From: JAZDRH01 sp047470865
Lineage (GTDB): Bacteria; Pseudomonadota; Gammaproteobacteria; Pseudomonadales; Pseudomonadaceae
Direction of reading: 5' to 3'
Length of the DNA stretch: 64,000 nucleotides
Assembly (NCBI RefSeq): GCF_047470865.1
Contig: NZ_JAZDRH010000004.1
Span: 114,739-178,738 of the forward strand
A program made the translations under genes and the position numbers. The notes under the pieces were generated by a model that worked only from the letters and a program-made list of their open reading frames with translations, ran no database searches and was not told the DNA's origin. Below are positions 46,193 to 55,320 of the stretch, one piece after another; position 1 is the stretch's first letter; each line of letters begins with the position of its first letter.

Positions 46193-47218
46193 ATGTCAAA
46201 TCGTCTATTTTTTTCTTGGCTAATTGTGTTGTTTAGCGCTTTTTTACTTAGCGCTTGTGGCGACCCTCAAACTATCAAGCTCGAAGGGCAGACCATGGGC
46301 ACTTACTACAATGTTAAGTATGTACCTACTACTAGCAGCCCTTCTCCTGCTCAATTACAAAAAGAGATTGATCGCTTACTTGAAGAGGTGAACGATCAAA
46401 TGTCCACTTATCGTCCTCATTCTGAGCTTAGCCTTTTTAATAGCAGCAAAGAGGTAAACACTGCCTTTACTGTTTCTCCAGCGACAGCAAAAGTGGTGGC
46501 TGAAGCTATACGTATTAATCAACTTACTGAGGGTGCCTTAGATATAACCGTTGGCCCTTTGGTTAACCTGTGGGGATTTGGCCCTGAGCTAAAAAAAATT
46601 CAAGCGCCTTCCGAGCAAGCCTTAGCCGAGCGTCGGGCGTGGACAGGTATTGATAAATTACAGGTAAACAATAATACACTCAGTAAAAGCATTCCTGAGC
46701 TTTACCTAGACCTTTCCTCTATTGCTAAAGGCTATGGTGTAGATGTGGTTGCTGAGTATCTAGAACGCCAAAACATTCACAACTACATGGTCGATATTGG
46801 TGGCGAGTTACGCACTAAAGGCAAGAATGATCAACATATTGGTTGGCGTATTGCGATTGAGCGTCCTGTCTATGGACAAATGGAGCAAACAGCGCAAGAA
46901 ATTATTCAGCCTGGTGATTTAGCCATTGCCACATCAGGTGATTATCGCAATTATTTTGAACAAGAAGGGGTTCGTTATTCCCATACGATAGACCCCACCA
47001 CAGCTAAGCCTATTAATCACAACCTAGTTTCCATTACCGTGTTAGCCGACAACTGCATGACTGCCGACGGTTTCTCTACAGGGCTCAATGTACTAGGCCC
47101 AGAAAGAGGCTTAGCCATCGCCGAAAAACTCAACATGCCTGTGTTTATGATTATTAAAACGGAACAAGGCTTTGAAGAGCGTTATACCACAGCTTTTGCG
47201 CCTTTTTTGAAAAAATAG
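46193..47218 (+). CDS. apbE: FAD:protein FMN transferase ApbE (lipoprotein)
   Basis: 341 residues from ATG 46193, lipoprotein signal with Cys22 (FLLSAC). ApbE motifs are in order: GQTMGTYYNVKY, LDITVGPLVNLWGFGP, DLSSIAKGYGVD, DIGGELRTKG and SGDYRNYFEQEGVRYSHTID. It attaches FMN to threonines of partners such as Nqr/Rnf subunits in the periplasm. No such partner gene is in the window. Confidence 0.93.
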   Translation: MSNRLFFSWLIVLFSAFLLSACGDPQTIKLEGQTMGTYYNVKYVPTTSSPSPAQLQKEIDRLLEEVNDQMSTYRPHSELSLFNSSKEVNTAFTVSPATAKVVAEAIRINQLTEGALDITVGPLVNLWGFGPELKKIQAPSEQALAERRAWTGIDKLQVNNNTLSKSIPELYLDLSSIAKGYGVDVVAEYLERQNIHNYMVDIGGELRTKGKNDQHIGWRIAIERPVYGQMEQTAQEIIQPGDLAIATSGDYRNYFEQEGVRYSHTIDPTTAKPINHNLVSITVLADNCMTADGFSTGLNVLGPERGLAIAEKLNMPVFMIIKTEQGFEERYTTAFAPFLKK

Positions 47219-47300
47219 CAAAAGCTTGCGCTAAAGCTTAACTGCAGAGTTAGCGACTAAGTTAAGTTATACTGAAGAAAATTTTATTTTGAGGATGCTC

Positions 47301-48476
47301 ATGTCTTCTCAACTCCAAACCGATATTGTTATTGTCGGTGGTGGCATCGCAGGTTTATGGCTTAATGCCCGCTTAGGTAAACTAGGTTATAGCAGTTTAC
47401 TGGTTGAGCAACATAGCTTGGGCGGCGAGCAAAGCGTTAAATCTCAAGGGATTATTCATGGTGGCACCAAATACGCACTGCATGGTGCGCTCACGGGTTC
47501 ATCTGAAGCTATTGCTGATATGCCTGAACGCTGGCGCCGAGCTATTGCAGGCGAAGGAGAAATTGATCTCACAGGTGTTCGTGTTTTATCTAATGCCCAT
47601 TATTTATGGTCACCTGGCTCTATTGCTGGCAACTTAACCAGTTTTTTTGCTAGCAAAGCTATGCGTGGACGCGTAGATGCGGTAAAAGGCGCGGAACTAC
47701 CTCCAGCTTTACAAGATAAAAAATTTAAAGGCAAGGTTTATCGTTTATCTGAACTGGTACTGGATGTCCCTAGCGTGATTCAAAAGTTAGCTGGTTTAGC
47801 GCAAGGCGCCTTACTGAAAGCACAAACGATTAAACCTTTATACGATCAGCAACAGCAGCTCATTGGAATTACCGCTGATGAGCACCAGATACAGGCTCAA
47901 CGCGTCATATTCTGCGCAGGGCAAGGTACCCAAGCATTATTAAATGACTTTGCTCAAACCCAACCACAACAACAATTACGTCCATTGCACATGGTATTGG
48001 TTAAAGGTGCCAACCTTAAACCTATTTATGCTCATTGCTTAGGCGCTGGAACTAAACCACGCATTACCATTACCACACATCCAGCCGCTGACGGCCAATG
48101 GGTTTGGTATTTAGGAGGCAACCTAGCTGAAGCTGAAGGCGTTGCGCGCAATGAAGCAGAGCAAATCCGTGCAGCACAAAAAGAACTAGCTGACCTTATT
48201 CCTTGGCTAGATCAAAGCCAGTTAAGCTGGCGCACCTTACGGGTTGATCGAGCAGAGCCTGCACAGTCTGGCTTAGTTCGACCTGACAATGCTTTTCTTG
48301 CACAACAAGGCAAGCTGTTGGTCACTTGGCCAACTAAGCTGGCGCTTTCTCCTGATTTGGCGGATCGCGTCATCAACAGTCTCAATACTGACCATATCAC
48401 TCCACAAGCTCCAGCTTTACAGGCTGTCTTAGCGCAACCTGAGATTGCTCAACCGGCATGGGAGACGCTGTTTTAA
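47301..48476 (+). CDS. FAD-dependent oxidoreductase (DAO family)
   Basis: 391 residues from ATG 47301 (GAGG upstream). FAD fold DIVIVGGGIAGLWLNARLGKLG, then the unusual GGEQSVKSQGIIHGGTKYAL block resembling glycerol-3-phosphate/hydroxyglutarate dehydrogenase-like members. In Pseudomonas the homologue sits between waaA and an aldo/keto reductase, exactly as here. Substrate unknown. Its stop overlaps the next gene (TAATG). Confidence 0.8.
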   Translation: MSSQLQTDIVIVGGGIAGLWLNARLGKLGYSSLLVEQHSLGGEQSVKSQGIIHGGTKYALHGALTGSSEAIADMPERWRRAIAGEGEIDLTGVRVLSNAHYLWSPGSIAGNLTSFFASKAMRGRVDAVKGAELPPALQDKKFKGKVYRLSELVLDVPSVIQKLAGLAQGALLKAQTIKPLYDQQQQLIGITADEHQIQAQRVIFCAGQGTQALLNDFAQTQPQQQLRPLHMVLVKGANLKPIYAHCLGAGTKPRITITTHPAADGQWVWYLGGNLAEAEGVARNEAEQIRAAQKELADLIPWLDQSQLSWRTLRVDRAEPAQSGLVRPDNAFLAQQGKLLVTWPTKLALSPDLADRVINSLNTDHITPQAPALQAVLAQPEIAQPAWETLF

Positions 48477-49276
48477 TGCTTAGTTTGCATGATGTATATC
48501 GCCCACTAGGTAATACTGGGCTGCAAGTATCGCCTTTAGGTTTAGGCACAGTAAAACTTGGCCGCGACCAAGGCGTAAAATATCCTGATGGTTTTACTAT
48601 TCCTGATGACCAACAAGCGCTTAATCTACTAGCCCAAGCACGGGATTTAGGTATTAATTTGCTCGATACAGCGCCAGCTTATGGTATCAGTGAGGAACGC
48701 TTAGGCTACTTATTGAAGGGCCAGCGCCATGAATGGATTATTGTTAGTAAAGTAGGTGAAGAGTTTAATAACAACCTCTCATCCTTTGATTTTTCAGCAA
48801 CCCATACCCGTTTTTCTGTTGAGCGTAGCTTACAGCGTTTAAATACCGACTTTATCGAAATGGTATTGGTACATTCTGACGGCAATGATATGGCTGTACT
48901 ACAACAAGAAGAGGTCTATCACACCCTTGCCTTGCTTAAACAAGAAGGCAAAATTGGAAGTTTTGGCTTTTCCGGTAAAACCGTAGAAGGCGGATTGCTT
49001 GCATTAGAACAAGGCGATGCGGCCATGGTGACATTTAATTTACAACAGCAAGATGAACTGCAGGTGATCCAACGTGCAGCGCAACAAAACAAAGCCATAT
49101 TAATTAAAAAAGCACTCGCCAGCGGGCATGCGTGTTTAGCGGCTGGTATTGATCCCGTCAAAGCCAGCTTTGAGTTAATTTTTGCACAAGAAGGCGTCAG
49201 CAGCGCCATTATTGGCACTATTAATCCAACTCACTTAGCCAGCAATGTAACTACTCTAGCCTCTTTGCTCAAATAA
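48476..49276 (+). CDS. Aldo/keto reductase family oxidoreductase
   Basis: 266 residues from ATG 48476; a start at 48458 is also open. TIM-barrel AKR features: start RPLGNTGLQVSPLGLGTVKLG, LLDTAPAYGISEERLG (catalytic Asp, Tyr), WIIVSKVGEEF (Lys), MVLVHSDGN, and a late SSAIIGTINPTHLASN cofactor segment. NADPH-dependent. Coupled to the preceding FAD enzyme, so they may share a substrate pathway; which one is not known. Confidence 0.85.
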   Translation: MLSLHDVYRPLGNTGLQVSPLGLGTVKLGRDQGVKYPDGFTIPDDQQALNLLAQARDLGINLLDTAPAYGISEERLGYLLKGQRHEWIIVSKVGEEFNNNLSSFDFSATHTRFSVERSLQRLNTDFIEMVLVHSDGNDMAVLQQEEVYHTLALLKQEGKIGSFGFSGKTVEGGLLALEQGDAAMVTFNLQQQDELQVIQRAAQQNKAILIKKALASGHACLAAGIDPVKASFELIFAQEGVSSAIIGTINPTHLASNVTTLASLLK

Positions 49277-49296
49277 GAGGCTTACCTCTGGTATGA

Positions 49297-49324
49297 AAAA
49301 GGCGACTTAAAGTCGCCTTTTCTT
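49297..49324. terminator. Bidirectional terminator between the AKR gene and hldE
   Basis: AAAAGGCGACT / AGTCGCCTTTT with a TTAA-centred loop; T run on plus and A/T run on minus. Confidence 0.85.
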
Positions 49325-50744
49325 ATTTACTTCTAATTTTTTCGACAATAGCTGTAGTTGAGCTATTTTCCACTAAGCCCAGCACTTTTACTTCACCGCC
49401 ATAGGCATACACAATATCTGCGCCTACTACTTGATCAACCCCATAATCCCCTCCCTTAACGAGCACATCAGGCTTTAAGATGCGCAGTAAGTCTTCAGGG
49501 GTATCTGTATTAAAACTGGTTGTCCAATCTACTGCGCTAAGTCCTGAAAGCACCATCATACGGCGTTCCACCGCATTAATTGGACGGCCTATGCCTTTTA
49601 ACTTGGTCACCGAGGCATCACTATTAACGGCCACGATTAAGCGGTCACCTAACTGGCGGGCTTCCTCTAAATAGCTCACATGTCCTGCATGTAAAATATC
49701 AAAACAACCATTAGTGAAAACAATCTTTTCACCTTGAGCACGAGCTTCCTCAACCATAGTCTTTAATTGTTCTATGGTTAGAATTCCTCGCCCTGAGCTA
49801 CTATTTTTCTGCACTTCACGTCTGAGCTCTGGCGCACTGACGGTGGAAGTACCTAGCTTACCAACCACAATACTTGCAGCAATATTGGCTAACGCCATGG
49901 CTTGCGGTAGCGGCTCATCTGCTGCTATAGCAGCCGCCATTGTAGAAATAACAGTATCGCCTGCACCTGTCACGTCAAAGACTTCGCGCGCTCTTGCTGG
50001 CAAATGCACGGCTGGCAAATTAGGTCGTAATAAGGTCATGCCTTGTTCACTGCGAGTGACTAACAATGCGCCTAATTCAAGCTCTTGCATAAGTTGAGCG
50101 CCACGCGTAACTATCTGCTCTTCATCGCTACAATAACCAACAATAGCTTCAAACTCAGCTAGGTTAGGCGTGAGCAAACTCGCACCACGGTAAATACTAA
50201 AATCATGCCCTTTAGGGTCCGCTAATACAGCAACACCTTTGCGCTTAGCGGCTTGTAATAAGGCTTGGTGATTTTGCAATGTACCTTTGTTGTAATCGGA
50301 CAGTACTAACACTTTAACACCGTCTAACAAAGCATCAACCTGAGCTAATAAGGCGGCTTGATCGGTATTAAAGCGATCTTCAAAGTCCATGCGCAACAAC
50401 TGTTGATGACGGCTCATCACACGCAATTTAACAATGGTTGGCTGGTTTTCAAGCTGCTGAAAGTAGGTTTGCACACCCACTGAAGCCAGTTGCTGAGCTA
50501 AAGCGGTGGACGCCTCATCTTTACCTGTAACGCCGACTAAGGATACAGGCGCTCCTAAAGCCGCAATATTTAATGCAACGTTGGCAGCTCCGCCTGGGCG
50601 GTCTTCCATATGATCTACTTTCACAACTGGTACTGGCGCTTCCGGCGAAATGCGCGACGTACTGCCATTCCAGTAGCGATCCAACATTACATCACCCACA
50701 ACTAAAACGGGGGCTTTTGCAAATGATGGTAAAGATAGCCTCAT
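49323..50744 (-). CDS. hldE: Bifunctional heptose-7-P kinase / heptose-1-P adenylyltransferase
   Basis: 473 residues from ATG 50744 (GGAG upstream). N-terminal PfkB kinase domain (about 1-320: GDVMLDRYWNG, DVTGAGDTVIS) and C-terminal nucleotidyltransferase (about 345-473: FTNGCFDILHAGHVSYLEEA, KGGDYGVDQVVGA). Makes ADP-heptose for the LPS core. Confidence 0.96.
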   Translation of the reverse strand: MRLSLPSFAKAPVLVVGDVMLDRYWNGSTSRISPEAPVPVVKVDHMEDRPGGAANVALNIAALGAPVSLVGVTGKDEASTALAQQLASVGVQTYFQQLENQPTIVKLRVMSRHQQLLRMDFEDRFNTDQAALLAQVDALLDGVKVLVLSDYNKGTLQNHQALLQAAKRKGVAVLADPKGHDFSIYRGASLLTPNLAEFEAIVGYCSDEEQIVTRGAQLMQELELGALLVTRSEQGMTLLRPNLPAVHLPARAREVFDVTGAGDTVISTMAAAIAADEPLPQAMALANIAASIVVGKLGTSTVSAPELRREVQKNSSSGRGILTIEQLKTMVEEARAQGEKIVFTNGCFDILHAGHVSYLEEARQLGDRLIVAVNSDASVTKLKGIGRPINAVERRMMVLSGLSAVDWTTSFNTDTPEDLLRILKPDVLVKGGDYGVDQVVGADIVYAYGGEVKVLGLVENSSTTAIVEKIRSK

Positions 50745-50901
50745 ATACAGCTCCAACTCAGTGAAAAACTGCATCATCTTAGCATGAATACTGAAAAACC
50801 ATAGATAGCCAGCTTAGTGCCAGCACATTAATTTGCTCACAACAAACTATTATAAAAAGAGGGCTAGCTGCTATGTTAGGCACAGCAGCTAACAAGGCTA
50901 G

Positions 50902-51609
50902 TTAAATGATGATGCTGGCAATTAATGGCATTAATACCGCCGTCAATAATCCCATGATGCTCATGGCTAGCGCGGAGAAAGCCCCTTCTTCATTGCCTTC
51001 TTGTAACGCGCGTGCTGTACCTACGGCGTGAGCACTAATACCTAAAGCAATGCCTACTGCGGCAGGCGTTTTAATCTTAAATAAGCGTAGTAATTCAACA
51101 CCCATCATAGCGCCTAACACACCGGTAATCATCACAAAAACAGCCGCCAAGGAAGCTGAGCCACCCATTTCATCAGCCACTAGCATAGCAATAGGCGTGG
51201 TTACTGATTTAGGCGCCATTGTTTTCACAATAAGTTCATCTGCTCCAAACAGCCATGCTAAGCCAAAGCCCAATACCGTAGCTAATGTGCCAGCGCATAC
51301 CAAGGTAATTAAAACAGGCCAAAATACAGCGCGCACTCGGCGCATATTTAAAAAGAGTGGTACCGCCAGTACGACTGTGGCTGGACCTAATAACAAGGTG
51401 AGCATGGTAGTACCCTGTTTATATTCTTGATAATCCACGCCCAGTAAAGTTAACAGGCCAATAATAACTAGCATAGAAACTAATACTGGCTGGAGAAACA
51501 TAGAACCCGTTTTTTCATAGCCTTTTTGCGCTAATTGAAAAACAGCTAAGGTAATAAAAATAAAAAATAAAGGATGGTGTACCACAGCGTCTAAGGTTGT
51601 ACTTATCAT
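50902..51609 (-). CDS. lrgB: LrgB/CidB family membrane protein
   Basis: 235 residues with about seven hydrophobic segments and the LrgB signatures LLGPATVVLAVPLFLNMRRV, SVTTPIAMLVADEMGGSASL and ALGISAHAVGTARALQE. Partner of the LrgA-like holin gene upstream, overlapping ATGA. Reported roles are in murein hydrolase control and in metabolite transport. Confidence 0.88.
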   Translation of the reverse strand: MISTTLDAVVHHPLFFIFITLAVFQLAQKGYEKTGSMFLQPVLVSMLVIIGLLTLLGVDYQEYKQGTTMLTLLLGPATVVLAVPLFLNMRRVRAVFWPVLITLVCAGTLATVLGFGLAWLFGADELIVKTMAPKSVTTPIAMLVADEMGGSASLAAVFVMITGVLGAMMGVELLRLFKIKTPAAVGIALGISAHAVGTARALQEGNEEGAFSALAMSIMGLLTAVLMPLIASIII

Positions 51610-51968
51610 TCTTGATTCTCCTTACGCGCTTGGCGCTGCATAAGGTATTGCATTAGCCATCCTGCAAAGACGATGCTGACTACAATAGAAATAAATAAGC
51701 TGCCTACTACGGCCAGAAAACTTGCTTTAACTAAGTCCCAGTGCGCCATAATCCCTACAGCAGGTGGCACTAGTAATAACGGCAAGTATTTTAATAAGCT
51801 GCTCGCGGCGGCATCTAAATCTTCTGTTGTTTCACCACGAATCAACAGAAAAATAAACAGCAGCACAAACCCCAAAATAGGGCCTGGAATAATGCTAATA
51901 ACAAGCATATTCAAAGCTGTGCCTAAAAGTTGAAATAGAATCAACCAAGTTAAACCACGCAATAACAT
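51606..51968 (-). CDS. lrgA: LrgA/CidA holin-like membrane protein
   Basis: 120 residues with four membrane helices; GPILGFVLLFIFLLIRGE and LPLLLVPPAVGIMAHWDLV are typical of the CidA/LrgA family. First of a two-gene operon with lrgB. No LysR or LytTR regulator is adjacent. Confidence 0.88.
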   Translation of the reverse strand: MLLRGLTWLILFQLLGTALNMLVISIIPGPILGFVLLFIFLLIRGETTEDLDAAASSLLKYLPLLLVPPAVGIMAHWDLVKASFLAVVGSLFISIVVSIVFAGWLMQYLMQRQARKENQE

Positions 51969-52168
51969 GATGACCTCTTACCCAAAGTATTCGTCATTAT
52001 TTTTATAAGAAATGCTTTGCTAACTAACAAAGACAAGCGTTTTAACGCAGGAAATCAAATAGGTTAAACCTATTTTTAGGAGCAACATACACCCTTGCTT
52101 TAGCTTTTGCACACAAAACAGACTCAGCAGATCGTCTAACATGCCACTTTGACTAGGCAGTCAAGAAT

Positions 52169-52693
52169 TTACTTAACCAACAACGCCTCAGGTGTTAATG
52201 CTTGTCCTTGCCAGACAAAAGGAACAGGCCAAAGCTGAGCCTGCCCTAAGTATTCGGCCCATAATTGAGCATAGTTTTTATGCTCAACAGGATGTATTCC
52301 TTGAGGAAATAACAACGCCATAGGCCACATTACGAAGGCATATTTAATTAGATCTACTCGTGGTAGCTCAATGTTCTCAAAGGTGCCGACTGCGTTACCA
52401 TACAATAAAATATCAATGTCTAATGGGACAGCTTGCTGACCTTCTACTCGACGCCCATATCGCATTTCTATTTGCTTTAGTTGGTTATGTAAATCAGATA
52501 AGGACAGGCTGCAAGTAGCACTCACTACAATGTTTAAAAAGGGCAGTTTCTGCCCACCTACAGGCTGGCTTTCAAAGACAGGTGAGCAGTGTAACTGGCC
52601 ACATAACTGGCTCAGTTCATCCAATGCTGCGCACAGGTGTTGCTCCCGCTGCAAATTACTCCCTATTCCAAAGAATACTTCTACTGGCGGCAT
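52169..52693 (-). CDS. folK: HPPK (2-amino-4-hydroxy-6-hydroxymethyldihydropteridine pyrophosphokinase)
   Basis: 174 residues: GIGSNLQREQHL at the start, SPVFESQPVGG, and the catalytic signature RRVEGQQAVPLDIDILLYG (about 82-99), followed by LPRVDLIKYAFVMWPMALL. It pyrophosphorylates the pterin in folate synthesis. Overlaps folB by thirteen bases. Confidence 0.93.
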   Translation of the reverse strand: MPPVEVFFGIGSNLQREQHLCAALDELSQLCGQLHCSPVFESQPVGGQKLPFLNIVVSATCSLSLSDLHNQLKQIEMRYGRRVEGQQAVPLDIDILLYGNAVGTFENIELPRVDLIKYAFVMWPMALLFPQGIHPVEHKNYAQLWAEYLGQAQLWPVPFVWQGQALTPEALLVK

Positions 52694-53037
52694 CCGCGTT
52701 CAATCTCCACGCCAACACCAGAAGCTTCTTTCACAGCACCTTTTTTAGTGATTTTTAACCGTAACCAAGGTAGTTTGTATTCAGTAAGCAGCGCTTTACT
52801 CAAGTCCTCTGCGAATGTTTCAACCAGTTGGTAACTAGCTTGCTGAGCAAAACTTTGAATACGTGCACTAACAGCAGCATAATCTAATGCAAGCGTGATA
52901 TCATCGCCTAGGGCTGCAGGTTGGTTATCCCATCCCATATGCAAGTCTATAATTAGACACTGATGAATGGTGCGTTCCCAGTCATAAACACCAATGACAG
53001 TTTCTACTTCTAGACTTTCGATGAATACTATGTCCAT
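52681..53037 (-). CDS. folB: Dihydroneopterin aldolase
   Basis: 118 residues with the FolB pattern: IESLEVETVIGVYDWERTIHQ, DYAAVSARIQ and QLVETFAEDLSKALL. It supplies 6-hydroxymethyl-dihydropterin to FolK. Divergent from plsY. Confidence 0.94.
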   Translation of the reverse strand: MDIVFIESLEVETVIGVYDWERTIHQCLIIDLHMGWDNQPAALGDDITLALDYAAVSARIQSFAQQASYQLVETFAEDLSKALLTEYKLPWLRLKITKKGAVKEASGVGVEIERGCRQ

Positions 53038-53090
53038 CTTGGCATGTACCTCGTTAGAATCAAGACTTAACTAGCCTCGAGTAAACCTGA

Positions 53091-53663
53091 ATGGAGTTTT
53101 GGTTACAGATCATTAGCGCCTATTTGCTTGGCTCGTTTTCGTTTGCGATTTTTCTTAGCAAACGCTACGGGCGAGTAGACCCGCGCGAGCAAGGATCAGG
53201 TAATCCAGGCGCCACCAATATGCTACGTGTAGCCGGTCGGCAACTCGCTATCCTTACCTTAATTGGCGATATTGCTAAAGGTTTAGTGCCTGTTTTAGTC
53301 GCCAAATACCTCCAGCAAAACCCTCAACAACAAGCTTGGATTGGGCTTGCCGCTGTGCTCGGCCATCTGTATCCGCTATACCATCAATTTAAGGGCGGCA
53401 AAGGTATATCAACTGGCGCAGGAATGCTACTGGGTTTATACCCACCGGCGTTTCTGATTGCCATTGCTGCATGGCTTCTAGCCTTTGCCCTTACCCGTAC
53501 TAGCTCTGCCGCCGCCATGGCAGCGTTACCACTGAGCTTACCAATGCTAGCTTGGCAAGAACCTACTGCATTAGTACCTGTTAGTATTTTGAGCATACTG
53601 TTAATTTGGCGCCATCGACAGAATGTTAAGGATCTATGGTACGGTCGTGAGCGCCATTTTTAA
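53091..53663 (+). CDS. plsY: Glycerol-3-phosphate acyltransferase PlsY
   Basis: 190 residues, five membrane segments, acyl-phosphate-dependent. Conserved loops SKRYGRVDPREQGSGNPGAT (about 22-41), GHLYPLYHQFKGGKGISTGAG and GYGRE-like WYGRERHF end. It makes lysophosphatidate. The stop abuts the convergent tsaD stop. Confidence 0.95.
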   Translation: MEFWLQIISAYLLGSFSFAIFLSKRYGRVDPREQGSGNPGATNMLRVAGRQLAILTLIGDIAKGLVPVLVAKYLQQNPQQQAWIGLAAVLGHLYPLYHQFKGGKGISTGAGMLLGLYPPAFLIAIAAWLLAFALTRTSSAAAMAALPLSLPMLAWQEPTALVPVSILSILLIWRHRQNVKDLWYGRERHF

Positions 53664-54689
53664 CTAAATAGCTGGCAGTGTTTCCATAGCCCAACGTGCT
53701 TTAACACCAATAGCCTGACCTTCTTTTTGCCCTGCTAACAAACGCTGACAACCTGCATAAGCAATCATGGCGCCATTATCTGTACAAAATCGAGGGCGCG
53801 CATAAAATACTTGGCCATTAAGGTGAGATAGCATTTTCTCTAGTGCCATACGCAGTGCTTGATTGGCACTAACACCGCCTGCAATAACCAAACGCGTTAA
53901 GCCTTCCTGCTGTAAAGCTCGCCCACACTTAATAACCAAAGTATCCACAACGGCGGCCTGAAATGCATGAGCTAAATCTGCTTTGCTTTGTTCAGAGGCA
54001 TTATTAGCTTCAATGCATTTTTGCCATGCGGTTAAGGTTGAGGTTTTTAAACCACTAAAACTAAAATCCAAACCTGGCCTGTCTGTCATTGGCCGTGGCA
54101 ATTTAAAACGCTTAGCAACACCTTGTTCTGCTAACTTCGCAATTTCCGGCCCACCTGGGTAACGTAACCCCAACAACTTAGCGGTTTTATCAAAAGCCTC
54201 ACCTGCTGCATCATCAATAGATTCGCCCAGCAGTTTATAGCGCCCAATGCCATCAACTCGTACTAATTGGGTATGCCCACCAGAAACCAACAACGCTACA
54301 AAAGGAAAGGCAGGGGGATTATCTTCTAACATAGGCGCTAACAAATGCCCTTCCATATGATGCACGCCTACACTAGGAATATTAAGCGCATGTGCCATAG
54401 CTTGCGCGCAAGAAGCCCCCACCAGTAATGCACCGACCAACCCTGGACCAGCGGTATAGGCAATCGCCTCTATATCATTTCGCGTTAACTTCGCCTCGCT
54501 AAGCACTTGCTTAATTAGCGGTATAGTACGCTTAACATGGTCGCGCGAAGCTAATTCAGGGACAACACCACCATATACACGGTGCAAATCAATCTGACTA
54601 AAGAGCGCATCAGCGAGTAAGCCTTTTTCACTATGATAAAGGGCTACCCCTGTTTCATCACAGGATGTTTCAATTCCTAAAACCAACAT
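53664..54689 (-). CDS. tsaD: tRNA threonylcarbamoyladenosine synthase subunit TsaD
   Basis: 341 residues of the ASKHA fold: GIETSCDETGVALY, metal-binding HHMEGHLLAP, LLVSGGHTQLV, DDAAGEAFDK and GGVSANQALR. Acts with TsaB/C/E on adenosine 37 of ANN-reading tRNAs. Divergent from rpsU, the classical arrangement. Confidence 0.97.
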   Translation of the reverse strand: MLVLGIETSCDETGVALYHSEKGLLADALFSQIDLHRVYGGVVPELASRDHVKRTIPLIKQVLSEAKLTRNDIEAIAYTAGPGLVGALLVGASCAQAMAHALNIPSVGVHHMEGHLLAPMLEDNPPAFPFVALLVSGGHTQLVRVDGIGRYKLLGESIDDAAGEAFDKTAKLLGLRYPGGPEIAKLAEQGVAKRFKLPRPMTDRPGLDFSFSGLKTSTLTAWQKCIEANNASEQSKADLAHAFQAAVVDTLVIKCGRALQQEGLTRLVIAGGVSANQALRMALEKMLSHLNGQVFYARPRFCTDNGAMIAYAGCQRLLAGQKEGQAIGVKARWAMETLPAI

Positions 54690-54782
54690 AATTTATCGCC
54701 ATTAACCTCTTAGGGTTAAGCATCGTAAAAAGAATATTTATTCTAACTGAAAACAGCACAGCCTGCTTTTTTGTTTATTCCT

Positions 54783-54811
54783 TTGCATTCCTGCTCAATT
54801 AGAGGTAACAT
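54783..54811 (+). promoter_or_regulatory. Probable sigma-70 promoter of rpsU
   Basis: TTGCAT (54783-54788), 17 bases, TAACAT (54806-54811), about 95 bases before the rpsU ATG. Confidence 0.5.
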
Positions 54812-54904
54812 TCGCAACCCTTAATGAGGGTGTGATGCTTAGCTGTTGAAAAACACATAAGTATTCACACAAACCACCGGTTAATTGATGAAGGTACGAT
54901 CCGA

Positions 54905-55120
54905 ATGCCAGCTGTCAAACTTAAAGACAACGAACCATTTGACGTCGCCCTGCGTCGCTTCAAACGCGCCTGCGAAAAAGCCGGTGTGCTAGCTGAAGTA
55001 CGCAGCCGCGAGTTCTATGAGAAGCCAACTGCAGAGCGCAAACGTAAAGCAGCTGCGGCTGTAAAACGCCACGCTAAAAAAGTACAGCGCGAACAACGCC
55101 GCCGCGAACGTCCATACTAA
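54905..55120 (+). CDS. rpsU: 30S ribosomal protein S21
   Basis: 71 residues, very basic, PAVKLKDNEPFDVALRRFKR start and a Lys/Arg-rich tail. First gene of the rpsU-dnaG-rpoD macromolecular synthesis cluster. Confidence 0.98.
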   Translation: MPAVKLKDNEPFDVALRRFKRACEKAGVLAEVRSREFYEKPTAERKRKAAAAVKRHAKKVQREQRRRERPY

Positions 55121-55141
55121 GTTATAGATATTCGATGCGCT

Positions 55142-55166
55142 AAAAGCCCGGTATATTCCGGGTTTT
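55142..55166 (+). terminator. Hairpin between rpsU and dnaG
   Basis: AGCCCGG / CCGGGTT stem with a short loop and T5, so most transcripts end after rpsU. Confidence 0.8.
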
Positions 55167-55320
55167 TGGCTTTTTAGCAGACTACAATTTTTATATGTGA
55201 CCTCTCTGCGAAAGCCTCTGTCTTATTGATCACTCCAATCCTAAGTGTTATCACTACACCCTATTTCCTTACAGCTAAGGTATAGTAAGTGTAAGTCCTA
55301 CTGTGGAAGCACAAAAAAGC

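Noticed and set aside
54738..54762. Possible LexA box upstream of rpsU
   Set aside because: The CTG...ACAG spacing is too short for a LexA site.
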